Assembly: GCA_005883625.1 (NCBI GenBank)
Contig: VBDU01000079.1
Coordinates: 1-40,522, forward strand
Direction: 5' to 3'
DNA: 40,522 nt
From: Chloroflexota bacterium
Lineage (GTDB): Bacteria > Chloroflexota > Limnocylindria > P2-11E
The position numbers and the translations under genes were made by a program. Positions 32,019-39,231 of this stretch are shown here, one piece after another. The stretch's first letter is position 1, and the number at the start of each line of letters is the position of its first letter. The notes below the pieces were generated by a model. It was not told the DNA's origin and ran no database searches. It was given only the letters and a program-made list of their open reading frames with translations.

Positions 32019-32363
32019 ATGGCGAAAGCGGCGACCCTTCCCGAGCGAGAGCGCGGGGTGTGCTGCCCGCCGACGATCAAGGTCCGGCCGGAGCGGGTCG
32101 AGGGGACGACCGAGATCCTCAAAGCCCTCGCCGATCCCACGCGCCTGCAGATGGCGATCGCGCTCCGCGACGCCGACCAGCCCGTCTGCGTCTGCGACTT
32201 CACCGCCACCTTCGACCTCTCGCAACCGACGGTGTCGCACCACATGGCCAGGCTCCGCGAGGCCGGCCTCGTCGAGGTCACGAAGAAGGGCATCTGGTCG
32301 TTCTACCGGCTCCGATCGGATCTCCCGCTGGGAGCGCGCCGCATCCTGGAGGCGCTCGGCTAG
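32019..32363 (+). CDS. arsR: ArsR arsenic-responsive repressor
   Basis: A 114-aa ArsR/SmtB repressor. The HTH core is ILKALADPTRLQMAIALR, then DLSQPTVSHHMARLREAG and the wing LVEVTKKGIWSFYRL. The metalloid site is QPVCVCDF with Cys57 and Cys59, matching the CVC motif on the DNA-binding helix of arsenic-sensing ArsR. A further Cys15-Cys16 pair near the N-terminus could be a third ligand. ATG 32019 lacks a Shine-Dalgarno. The palindromic operator ends 19 nt upstream, so it likely represses itself and the divergent peptide-arsM unit. Unlike the ArsR-like protein of the lipid operon, this one has a complete As(III) site. Confidence 0.93.
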   Translation: MAKAATLPERERGVCCPPTIKVRPERVEGTTEILKALADPTRLQMAIALRDADQPVCVCDFTATFDLSQPTVSHHMARLREAGLVEVTKKGIWSFYRLRSDLPLGARRILEALG

Positions 32364-32382
32364 CAAAGCACGCGCGCGTTCG

Positions 32383-32388
32383 TACCCT
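32383..32388 (+). promoter_or_regulatory. -10-like box TACCCT before the HAD hydrolase
   Basis: TACCCT ends 9 nt before ATG 32398, in the 34-nt gap after arsR, with no Shine-Dalgarno. It is a possible leaderless start, with no clear -35. Confidence 0.3.
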
Positions 32389-32397
32389 AGTCAGGCG

Positions 32398-33096
32398 ATG
32401 CGTACGGCCCTCTTCGACGTCGGCGGCACCCTGCTCGAGACGCGTGGCGATCCCTGGCGCCCGCTCGTCCTTGAGGCGATCCGGCGCGAGTTCGGTGCGC
32501 GGCCATGGGCCGAGACGCTCTACGACGCCGACATCCGCCGGCCGGCGCCCGACGATCCGCATCGCCAGGAAACGAATCGCTGGCTGTCGGAGTGGCTCAA
32601 GGCGAACGGAGAGGAGCTCGGGGAGGCTGACGTCGAGCGGCTCCGCGGTGCGTTCGCGGCGCCGATCGACTACGGCCCGCACCTCTGCGAGGGCGCGACC
32701 GCGGCGCTGCGCTGGTGCAAGGCGCGCGGCCTGACGGTCGTCCTGATCACGAACACGCTCTCCACCGGCGACGCCGAGGCCGGGCGCAACTGGCGGCGGA
32801 CCGAGGCCGCCGACGTCATCGACCACGTCGTCACCTCGCACTCGGTGGGCTGGGCCAAGCCGCATCCCGCGATGTTCGAGCGCGCACTCGCGCTCGCCGG
32901 CGCCCCCGCGTCGGAGGCGTTCATGGTCGGCGACGACCTCGACGTCGACGTCGCGGGTGCGGGCGCGCTGGGGATCCGCACCGTGTGGAAGCGACCCCGG
33001 GGAGCCGGCCGGGACCAGGCACGACGACGGCCCGACGCGGTCATCGCGTCGCTCAGGGAGCTTCCCGCGGCCCTGGAGCCCTGGATCCGGGCGTGA
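32398..33096 (+). CDS. HAD-superfamily hydrolase
   Basis: A 232-aa haloacid-dehalogenase-fold hydrolase, probably a small-molecule phosphatase. Motif I is ALFDVGGTLLE with nucleophile Asp7; the usual second Asp is Gly, as in the DVGGTL subgroup. Motif II is VVLITNT, the Lys motif is VGWAKPHPAMFERAL, and motif IV is FMVGDDLDVDVAGA. A helical cap lies between motifs I and II (about 20-90). The substrate is unknown. The 3' end overlaps the convergent glycosyltransferase gene by 44 nt. Confidence 0.87.
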   Translation: MRTALFDVGGTLLETRGDPWRPLVLEAIRREFGARPWAETLYDADIRRPAPDDPHRQETNRWLSEWLKANGEELGEADVERLRGAFAAPIDYGPHLCEGATAALRWCKARGLTVVLITNTLSTGDAEAGRNWRRTEAADVIDHVVTSHSVGWAKPHPAMFERALALAGAPASEAFMVGDDLDVDVAGAGALGIRTVWKRPRGAGRDQARRRPDAVIASLRELPAALEPWIRA

Positions 33097-34210
33097 GCAT
33101 CGCGCGCGCGGCGAGGTACGCGCGCTCGGTCCGCTCCGCGACCCTGTCCCAGGTCCACTGCTCCTGCACCTTCAGGCGGCCGGCCTCGGCCATGCGCCGC
33201 GCGCGGACCGGATCGCCCAGGAGCGCGAGGATCGCGCGCGCGATCGCGCCGGGCTCCTGCGCGACGACGAGCCCGTCGACGCCGTCGCGCACGACCTCGC
33301 GCAGCGGCGGGATGTCGCCGGCGATGACCGGACGCCACGCGGACCACGCCTCGAGATACGTCTGCCCGAAGGTCTCGTGGCGCGAGGGCATCGCGAAGAT
33401 CGTCGCGCGCGCGTACGCCTCGGCCTTCGCTTCTTCGCTCACCACGCCGCGATCGACCCACCGTTCGTCGCGCCGTAGCGGCTCGAAGCGCGCGGTCCAG
33501 GCGGACTGGCCGATCGCGACGAAGCGCGCCTCCGGGCGCGAGCGCCAGACGATCTCCGCGGCGTCGCGCAGCGCGTGGTACCCCTTGTAGCGCTCCTTCC
33601 GTCCGACGAAGAGCACGGTCGCGCCGTCCATGGGCACGTCGGGCAGGGGCGCGAGGTTCGCCCCCACGCCGGTCACGTGTACCGAGCGCGCCCCCCGGAG
33701 GCGATACCACTGCGCCTCCCATTCCGTGAGCGCGACGATCGCGTCGTCGCGGCGGTACCGCGCGAGGTCGGCGGCGCTGTCACCGGAGAAGGGCTGACCC
33801 GGATGCACGAGCGGCGTCTCCACGAACGCCGCGCCGGCGTCGCGCGCGGCGCGCTCGAGGGGACCGACCCACTCGCGCGCGCTCGAGTGCACGACCTCCG
33901 CGCCCGCGATCGCGCGGCCGAGCTCGCTGCGCGATACGAGCGTCGTCGGCGCGAGGCCGTCGATCGCCGCGCCGACGCGGCCCCCGAGCGCGGGGATGAA
34001 GACGTAGCGCACGCCGCCTTCGCGCAGGGCGACCGGCCCCGGGGGCGACGCGTAGACCGCCGCGGGGATGCCGGGCCGCCGCCACGCCGGCCGCAGCCCC
34101 ACGAGGGTGACGTCGTGACCGCGCTCGTGGAGCGCCGTCGCGAGCGCGCGGGCCTGCGCCTCGGAGCCGCCGATGCTGGAGAGCAGCTTCTTCGCGATGA
34201 CGATGCGCAC
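33053..34210 (-). CDS. GT4-family glycosyltransferase (copy A of tandem pair)
   Basis: A 385-aa retaining glycosyltransferase with GT-B fold. The N-terminal acceptor domain starts with RIVIAKKLLSSIGGSEAQAR (GG loop). The C-terminal donor domain shows VLFVGRKERYKGYHALRDA, FAMPSRHETFGQTYLEAW (EX7E: E..FGQTYLE) and GVDGLVV. Donor sugar and acceptor are unknown. GTG 34210 gives the family start and lies 10 nt after the stop of the second glycosyltransferase, so the two form an operon. They share the RKERYKGY and HETFG.xYLEAW segments and are clearly paralogues. Confidence 0.88.
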   Translation of the reverse strand: MRIVIAKKLLSSIGGSEAQARALATALHERGHDVTLVGLRPAWRRPGIPAAVYASPPGPVALREGGVRYVFIPALGGRVGAAIDGLAPTTLVSRSELGRAIAGAEVVHSSAREWVGPLERAARDAGAAFVETPLVHPGQPFSGDSAADLARYRRDDAIVALTEWEAQWYRLRGARSVHVTGVGANLAPLPDVPMDGATVLFVGRKERYKGYHALRDAAEIVWRSRPEARFVAIGQSAWTARFEPLRRDERWVDRGVVSEEAKAEAYARATIFAMPSRHETFGQTYLEAWSAWRPVIAGDIPPLREVVRDGVDGLVVAQEPGAIARAILALLGDPVRARRMAEAGRLKVQEQWTWDRVAERTERAYLAARAMLTPGSRAPGPREAP

Positions 34211-34220
34211 GCGAGGCGCG

Positions 34221-35363
34221 CTAGGCCAGCGCCTCGTCCGCGCTCGTCTCGGCGCCGAGCGCGAGCGCGTAGGCGGCCTCGACGCGGTCCATGACGCGGT
34301 CCCAATCCCACCGTTCGGCGAGCTTTGCCGCGCCGGCGAGACCCATCGCGGCGCGTAGCGCGGGGTCATCGAGCAGGCGGAGGATCGCGGCGGCGACGTC
34401 GCCAGCGCGCTGGCGCACGAGGAGACCGTCGGCCCCGTGGGCGATCACCTCGCGGAGCGCCGGGATGTCGCCGCCGACCACCGGCCGCTCGTGCAGCCAG
34501 GCCTCGAGGTAGCCGATGCCGAATGTCTCGTGGAGCGACGGCATCGCGAAGACGTCGCACGCGTCGAGCGCGGCGGACCGCTCCGCGCCGCTCGCGCGCT
34601 CGATGTCGACGATGCGCTCGTCGGCGTAGCGCGCGAACTCGTCGAAGAAGCTCGAGTAGAAGCCGGGGATGCCGATGAAGACGAACCGCGTCTCGGGCTG
34701 CGTCCGCCACACGACCTCGGCCGCGTCGAGAAGGTGGATGTAGCCCTTGTACCGCTCCTTGCGGCCGATGTAGAGGACGAGCGGCGCGTCCGCGGGTATC
34801 CGGTGTGCGGCGCGGAAGGCCTTGCCGTCGGTCGAGCGAGCGGCGTTCGGGCCCATCCCCGTCGTGACGAGGCGCGCCGGATCCACGCCGCCCGCCGCGA
34901 ACCAGGCCCGCTCCCAGTCCGTCATCGTGGTGATGACGTCCGCGCGGCGGTAGCGGTCGAAGTCGCTCGGCATGTCGCCGCCGTGGAACTGTCCCGGATG
35001 CGCGAGCGGCGTGAGGACGATCGGGATGCCGAGGCCTTCGGCGACCGCCAAGGAGCTGTCGAGGTACTCGCGGCCGATGTTGTGGACGAGGTCGCGGTCC
35101 TCGGCGTACCACTCGAGCACGTCGGTGCGCATGAGGTCGACGAGCGTGGTCGCGTCGGCCGCGAGCCCGAGGAACCCGCCGCGCGGCTTCACCTGCACGA
35201 CCTCGACGCCGCGGTCGCTGAAGACGCGGCGGTCGTCGAACGCCTGCGCGCACACGACGCGCACCTCGTGCCCGCGCGCCGCGAGGCGCGTCGCGAACTG
35301 GAACGCGAGGCTCTCCGATCCGCCGACGCGCGCGTATGCGCGCTTGGTGAATAGCAGCTTCAT
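34221..35363 (-). CDS. GT4-family glycosyltransferase (copy B of tandem pair)
   Basis: A 380-aa GT4 enzyme. KLLFTKRAYARVGGSESLAF carries the GG loop at the N-terminus. IVLTPLAHPGQFHGGDMPSD matches the paralogue's TPLVHPGQPFSGDSAAD, a shared insertion specific to this pair. The donor domain has LYIGRKERYKGYIHLLDAAE, FAMPSLHETFGIGYLEAW (EX7E) and GADGLLVRQ. ATG 35363 is unambiguous. It probably makes an exopolysaccharide, glycolipid or other envelope glycan, but no polymerase or flippase genes lie nearby to define the product. Confidence 0.88.
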   Translation of the reverse strand: MKLLFTKRAYARVGGSESLAFQFATRLAARGHEVRVVCAQAFDDRRVFSDRGVEVVQVKPRGGFLGLAADATTLVDLMRTDVLEWYAEDRDLVHNIGREYLDSSLAVAEGLGIPIVLTPLAHPGQFHGGDMPSDFDRYRRADVITTMTDWERAWFAAGGVDPARLVTTGMGPNAARSTDGKAFRAAHRIPADAPLVLYIGRKERYKGYIHLLDAAEVVWRTQPETRFVFIGIPGFYSSFFDEFARYADERIVDIERASGAERSAALDACDVFAMPSLHETFGIGYLEAWLHERPVVGGDIPALREVIAHGADGLLVRQRAGDVAAAILRLLDDPALRAAMGLAGAAKLAERWDWDRVMDRVEAAYALALGAETSADEALA

Positions 35364-35412
35364 CGTCGGGGGGCTCTGCCGCCCCGGCGCAAGTGCGGTG
35401 CCAACGTCGCGG

Positions 35413-35946
35413 CTAGGAAGCCGCAGCGGTCTCGTCGAGCCCTAGGAACTTCGACCAGGTGCGCTCGCCCGCGCGCACGTACGGCGCGTAGAGGTACGCG
35501 GGCGTCGCCGGCGGACGGACCGGCTGGCGGAGGAGGGTCATGCGCGCCTCGGCGAGCGTGCGGCCGCCCTTTCGGTGGTTGCACGTCTTGCACGCGGCGA
35601 CGACGTTCTCCCAGACGTGCTGCCCACCGCGATGGCGCGGCATCACGTGGTCGAGCGTGAGGTCGTGCGCGCGCTTCCCGCAGTACTGGCAGGCGTGGTC
35701 GTCGCGCGCGAGGACTTCTTTGCGCGTCATCTTCACCACCGGCCGCGGACGCTTGATGTGATAGGCGAGCCGGATGACGGAAGGCGACGGGAATGACCAG
35801 CGCTCGCTCGTGACGATGTGCCCGTTCTGCTCGATGACCGTGGCCTTCTCCTTCGTGAGGAGCACGACGGCCCGCCGGACGTTACACACGTTGAGCGGCT
35901 GGTAGTCCAGGTTCAGGACCAGCACATTCGCGTCGACGACGCTCAT
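35413..35946 (-). CDS. HNH endonuclease
   Basis: A 177-aa HNH nuclease of the stand-alone type widespread in actinobacteria and Chloroflexota. The N-terminal part (VLVLNLDYQPLNVCNVRRAV) is the standard leader. The HNH site is CQYCGKRAHDLTLDHVMPRHRGG-QHVWENVVAACKTCNHRKGG, with two zinc-binding CxxC pairs and the catalytic DH...N...H order. Biological role is not established for this family. ATG 35946 has TAAAAT 6 nt upstream. It is divergent from pdxS across 40 nt. Confidence 0.9.
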   Translation of the reverse strand: MSVVDANVLVLNLDYQPLNVCNVRRAVVLLTKEKATVIEQNGHIVTSERWSFPSPSVIRLAYHIKRPRPVVKMTRKEVLARDDHACQYCGKRAHDLTLDHVMPRHRGGQHVWENVVAACKTCNHRKGGRTLAEARMTLLRQPVRPPATPAYLYAPYVRAGERTWSKFLGLDETAAAS

Positions 35947-35952
35947 TCCTCG

Positions 35953-35958
35953 ATTTTA
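35953..35958 (-). promoter_or_regulatory. -10 box TAAAAT for HNH gene
   Basis: Minus-strand TAAAAT (one mismatch from TATAAT) ends 6 nt before ATG 35946, consistent with a leaderless or near-leaderless transcript. CGAGGA lies between and could be a vestigial Shine-Dalgarno. Confidence 0.5.
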
Positions 35959-35970
35959 GGGGCCTCGCGG

Positions 35971-35976
35971 TACGAT
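35971..35976 (+). promoter_or_regulatory. -10-like box TACGAT for pdxS
   Basis: TACGAT ends 10 nt before the pdxS ATG, in the short divergent gap with the HNH gene. There is no Shine-Dalgarno, so transcription may start at or within a few bases of the ATG. Confidence 0.45.
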
Positions 35977-35986
35977 TGTCGTTCCG

Positions 35987-36898
35987 ATGGCCTCTCAGTC
36001 CCCCGGCGGGCAGAACGGCTCGACGGGCACCTGGACGCTCAAGACCGGCCTCGCCCAGATGCTCAAGGGCGGGGTGATCATGGACGTGGTCACGGCGGAG
36101 CACGCCAAGATCGCCGAGGACGCGGGCGCGGTGGCGGTCATGGCGCTCGAGCGGGTGCCCGCGGACATCCGTGCCGCCGGTGGGGTCGCGCGCATGAGCG
36201 ATCCCGACATGATCCTGCGGATCATGGACGCGGTGACGATCCCGGTCATGGCGAAATGCCGCATCGGCCACTTCGTCGAGGCCCAGGTCCTCCAGGCGAT
36301 CGGGGTGGACTACGTCGACGAGAGCGAGGTGCTCACGCCGGCCGACGTGCAGTACCACGTGAAAAAGCACGACTTCAAGGTGCCGTTCGTGTGCGGCGCG
36401 CGCGACCTCGGCGAGGCGCTCCGCCGCATCGACGAAGGCGCGGCGATGATCCGCTCCAAGGGCGAGGCCGGGACCGGGAACATCGTCGAGGCCGTGACGC
36501 ACTTGCGCGCGATCACCTCCGCGATCACGGAGCTCGCGACGCTCGACGAGTCGCACGTCATGCAGAAGGCCGAGCAGTACCACGTGCCGCTCGCGCTCGT
36601 GAAGGACGTCGCGAAGAACGGCAAGCTGCCGGTCGTGCTCTTCTGCGCGGGCGGCATCGCGACGCCCGCCGACGCCGCGCTCACCATGCAGCTCGGCGCG
36701 GAGGGGAACTTCGTGGGCTCGGGGATCTTCAAGTCCGCTCATCCGGCGCGAACGGCGAAGGCGGTCGTCGAGGCGACGACGCACTTCAACGACGCCAAGC
36801 TCATCGCCGACGTCTCGCGCAGCCTCGGCGAGCCGATGCGCGGCCTCACGCTCGAGACGATCCCCGCGGCCGAACGCCTTGCCGTCCGCGGCCGGTGA
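35987..36898 (+). CDS. pdxS: Pyridoxal 5'-phosphate synthase, lyase subunit PdxS
   Basis: Synthase subunit of the deoxyxylulose-independent PLP pathway: combines ribose 5-phosphate, glyceraldehyde 3-phosphate and ammonia into PLP. The 303-aa (beta/alpha)8 barrel has [20 protein letters not shown], the Schiff-base Lys90 in [14 protein letters not shown], the second Lys158 in [16 protein letters not shown], and [15 protein letters not shown] with the phosphate-binding [10 protein letters not shown] 35987 is the only sensible start. PdxT, the glutaminase that supplies ammonia, overlaps its 3' end. Confidence 0.97.
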   Translation: MASQSPGGQNGSTGTWTLKTGLAQMLKGGVIMDVVTAEHAKIAEDAGAVAVMALERVPADIRAAGGVARMSDPDMILRIMDAVTIPVMAKCRIGHFVEAQVLQAIGVDYVDESEVLTPADVQYHVKKHDFKVPFVCGARDLGEALRRIDEGAAMIRSKGEAGTGNIVEAVTHLRAITSAITELATLDESHVMQKAEQYHVPLALVKDVAKNGKLPVVLFCAGGIATPADAALTMQLGAEGNFVGSGIFKSAHPARTAKAVVEATTHFNDAKLIADVSRSLGEPMRGLTLETIPAAERLAVRGR

Positions 36899-37514
36899 CG
36901 CTCTAGCGACGACCGCGCGCGCCGGCGTCCTCGGTCTCCAGGGGGACTTCGCCGAGCACCTCACGACGCTGCGCGACCTCGGCGTCGAGGCGGTCGACGT
37001 GCGGCGCCCCGAGCAGCTCGACGAGATCGACGCGCTCATCATCCCGGGCGGCGAGAGCACGACGATCGGCAAGCTCGCCGCGCACTACGGCATCATCCCC
37101 AAGCTCAAGGAGCGCGCCGCGGCGGGCATGCCGGTGTGGGGGACCTGCGCGGGTGCGATCTTCATCGCCACGGACGTGCCCGGCCATCCCCACCCGCTCG
37201 CGGGACTCATGGACATGACGGTCGAGCGCAACGCCTTCGGCAGGCAGGTCGACAGCTTCGAAGCCGATCTCGACGTGGGCCCGCTCGGTCCCGAGCCGTT
37301 CCACGCGGTGTTCATCCGCGCGCCGAAGATCACGCGGGTCGGTCCGGGTGTGGAGGTCCTCGCGCGCCTCGGCGATGGGGGGGCAGAGGCCCCCGGGCGC
37401 GAGGCGACCATCGTCGCGGCACGGCAGGGCACGCTCCTCGCGACGAGCTTCCACCCCGAGCTCACGCACGACGCGCGGTTCCACCGCTACTTCCTCTCGC
37501 TCGGGAAGCGCTAG
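36879..37514 (+). CDS. pdxT: Pyridoxal 5'-phosphate synthase, glutaminase subunit PdxT
   Basis: Class I glutaminase that channels ammonia to PdxS. The 211-aa chain has [29 protein letters not shown], the nucleophile Cys90 in [11 protein letters not shown], and the catalytic His192 and Glu194 in SFHPELT. No ATG or GTG is available in frame before the conserved GLQGDF. TTG 36879, 20 nt inside pdxS, is the best start. Its TAG overlaps the GTG of the next gene (TAGTG). Confidence 0.95.
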   Translation: MPSAAGDALATTARAGVLGLQGDFAEHLTTLRDLGVEAVDVRRPEQLDEIDALIIPGGESTTIGKLAAHYGIIPKLKERAAAGMPVWGTCAGAIFIATDVPGHPHPLAGLMDMTVERNAFGRQVDSFEADLDVGPLGPEPFHAVFIRAPKITRVGPGVEVLARLGDGGAEAPGREATIVAARQGTLLATSFHPELTHDARFHRYFLSLGKR

Positions 37515-38500
37515 TGCCCGCGCGCCCGGCCATGCCGACGGACCTCCGCCGGGTGTCCGCGCTCCTCTCGGCCTCGCTCCACGACTCCGCGTCGCTCATG
37601 GCGTCCGCGCTCCCCGTGCCGCTTGCGGCGGGCGCCGCCGCGACGTGGCTCCGGCTCCTGCCGGGGCTCCTCGGCCTGCAGGGGCGCCTGCGCGTGTTCA
37701 TCGAGGACTACCGGGGGCAGCTGCGCTCGACCGCGCTCGTGTACGACGGGCACCGTCCGGAGTGGGTCGTCCTCACGCTCGCCGCGCTCAGCGAGCCGGG
37801 CGGGGCCGACAGCGCGTTCCGCCTCCTCTCGGGCGTCAGCGCCGCCGCCGCGCGCGCCGGGATCCACCGGCTCTTCGCCGCCGTGCCCGACGAGGCCCGC
37901 GCCCGCGAGACCTTCTTCCAGGCCGGCTTCTACTCGTACACCCGCGAGACCTGGTACGTCGCGGCGCTCTCGGCGCTTCCCGCGCCGTCGCGCGCGCTCA
38001 CCGCGCGGCGCGCGACCGGCCGCGACGCGCACGACCTCTTTCGCTTCTACGTCATGACCACGCCGCACGCGGTGCAGCGCGCCGAGCAGCTCACCGTGAC
38101 CGACTTCGACGTGAGCCGCCGCGGCGGCGCGTACGACCCGCCGCACCTCATCGGCGGCAACCCGCTCGCGATGCGCCGGACCGTGGCGCTCATCGACGGC
38201 GACGAGCTCAGGCCGCGCGCCTTCGCCCTCGGGTTCGCGGGGTTGGAGCGCCACGCGCACGTGTGCAAGGTGCGTACGGCCGACGGCGACGTCGACCTCG
38301 CGCGCGACCTCCTGCGCGAGACCACGCGCGGGCTGCGGCCGGGGCGCCCGCTCGCCTCGCCGGTTCGCAGCTACGAGGAGCACGTGGGCCGGGCGCTCCT
38401 CGCGGAAGGCTTCGAGGAGGCGGCGACGGCGATGCTCTTCACCAAGGAGCTCGCGCTGCGCGTGGAGGAGCGCGCGTTCGCGCCGGCGGTGGTGCGATGA
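37514..38500 (+). CDS. GNAT-like acetyltransferase-fold protein, unknown substrate
   Basis: A 328-aa protein without a clear named family. Residues about 60-160 look like a GNAT domain (LRVFIEDYRGQLRSTALVYD, then AARAGIHRLFAAVPDEARAR, ending AGFYSYTRETWYVA). The second half (about 165-320) may be another divergent GNAT-like unit (RATGRDAHDLFRFYVMTTP, with EEHVGRALLAEGFEEAATA near the end). GTG 37514 is preferred because GGGAAG lies 5 nt upstream and it overlaps the pdxT stop; ATG 37532 is the alternative. It is coupled to the methyltransferase by ATGA. No biochemical role can be assigned. Confidence 0.65.
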   Translation: MPARPAMPTDLRRVSALLSASLHDSASLMASALPVPLAAGAAATWLRLLPGLLGLQGRLRVFIEDYRGQLRSTALVYDGHRPEWVVLTLAALSEPGGADSAFRLLSGVSAAAARAGIHRLFAAVPDEARARETFFQAGFYSYTRETWYVAALSALPAPSRALTARRATGRDAHDLFRFYVMTTPHAVQRAEQLTVTDFDVSRRGGAYDPPHLIGGNPLAMRRTVALIDGDELRPRAFALGFAGLERHAHVCKVRTADGDVDLARDLLRETTRGLRPGRPLASPVRSYEEHVGRALLAEGFEEAATAMLFTKELALRVEERAFAPAVVR

Positions 38501-39231
38501 GCGCCGATCGGCCGCGCGTCCTGCCGACCCGCGAGGGCTACGACCGCTGGGCCGACACGTACGACACGATGGGCAACTGGCTCCTCGCGCTCGAGGAGCC
38601 CGAGGTCGACCGCGCGCTCGGCGACGTCGCGGACCTCGACGTGCTGGACGCCGGCTGCGGCACCGGCCGCCACGCGCTGCGGCTCGCGGAGGCCGGCGCG
38701 CGCGTCACCGCGATCGACTTCTCCGAGGCGATGCTGGCGAAGGCCCGCGCGAAGCCGGGCGCGGACCGCGTGCGCTTCCTGGTGCACGACGTGACGACGG
38801 CGCTGCCGTTTGCCGACCGCTCGTTCGACCGCGTGCTCTCGGCGCTCGTGCTCGAGCACATCAGCGGCGTGCGCGCGTTCTTCGCCGAGCTCGGGCGCGT
38901 CGCCCGGCACGACGGACGCATCGTGGTGACGGCGATGCACCCGGCGATGTTCGACAAGGGCCTCAGCGCGAGCTTCCGCGACGACGCGGGGGCGGAGGTG
39001 CGTCCGCGCTCGTACCCCATGACGCTCGCCGACTACCTCGCCGGCGCGGTCGAGGCGGGCCTCGCGGTCACGGGCCTCAGCGAGCACGCGGTCGACGAGC
39101 CGCTCGTCGCGCGGTATCCGCGCGCGCAGCGCCTTCTCGGCTGGCCCGCGCTCCTCGTGCTCAGCCTCGCGCCGGGCGCCGACCCGCGCGTATCCTCAGA
39201 GGCGACGAACGCACGGACGGTGCTGTCATGA
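38497..39231 (+). CDS. SAM-dependent methyltransferase (class I, small-molecule type)
   Basis: A 244-aa class I methyltransferase. GYDRWADTYDTMGNWLLALE is the usual N-terminal helix, motif I is LDVLDAGCGTGRHALRLAEAG, then VTAIDFSEAMLAKARAK, VRFLVHDVTTALPFADRSFD (motif II) and VLSALVLEHISGVRAFFAEL. This resembles UbiE/biotin-type small-molecule methyltransferases, and the substrate is unknown. ATG 38497 overlaps the upstream stop. The downstream ATPase gene again starts on ATGA, so four genes from pdxT onward form a coupled chain. Confidence 0.87.
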   Translation: MSADRPRVLPTREGYDRWADTYDTMGNWLLALEEPEVDRALGDVADLDVLDAGCGTGRHALRLAEAGARVTAIDFSEAMLAKARAKPGADRVRFLVHDVTTALPFADRSFDRVLSALVLEHISGVRAFFAELGRVARHDGRIVVTAMHPAMFDKGLSASFRDDAGAEVRPRSYPMTLADYLAGAVEAGLAVTGLSEHAVDEPLVARYPRAQRLLGWPALLVLSLAPGADPRVSSEATNARTVLS

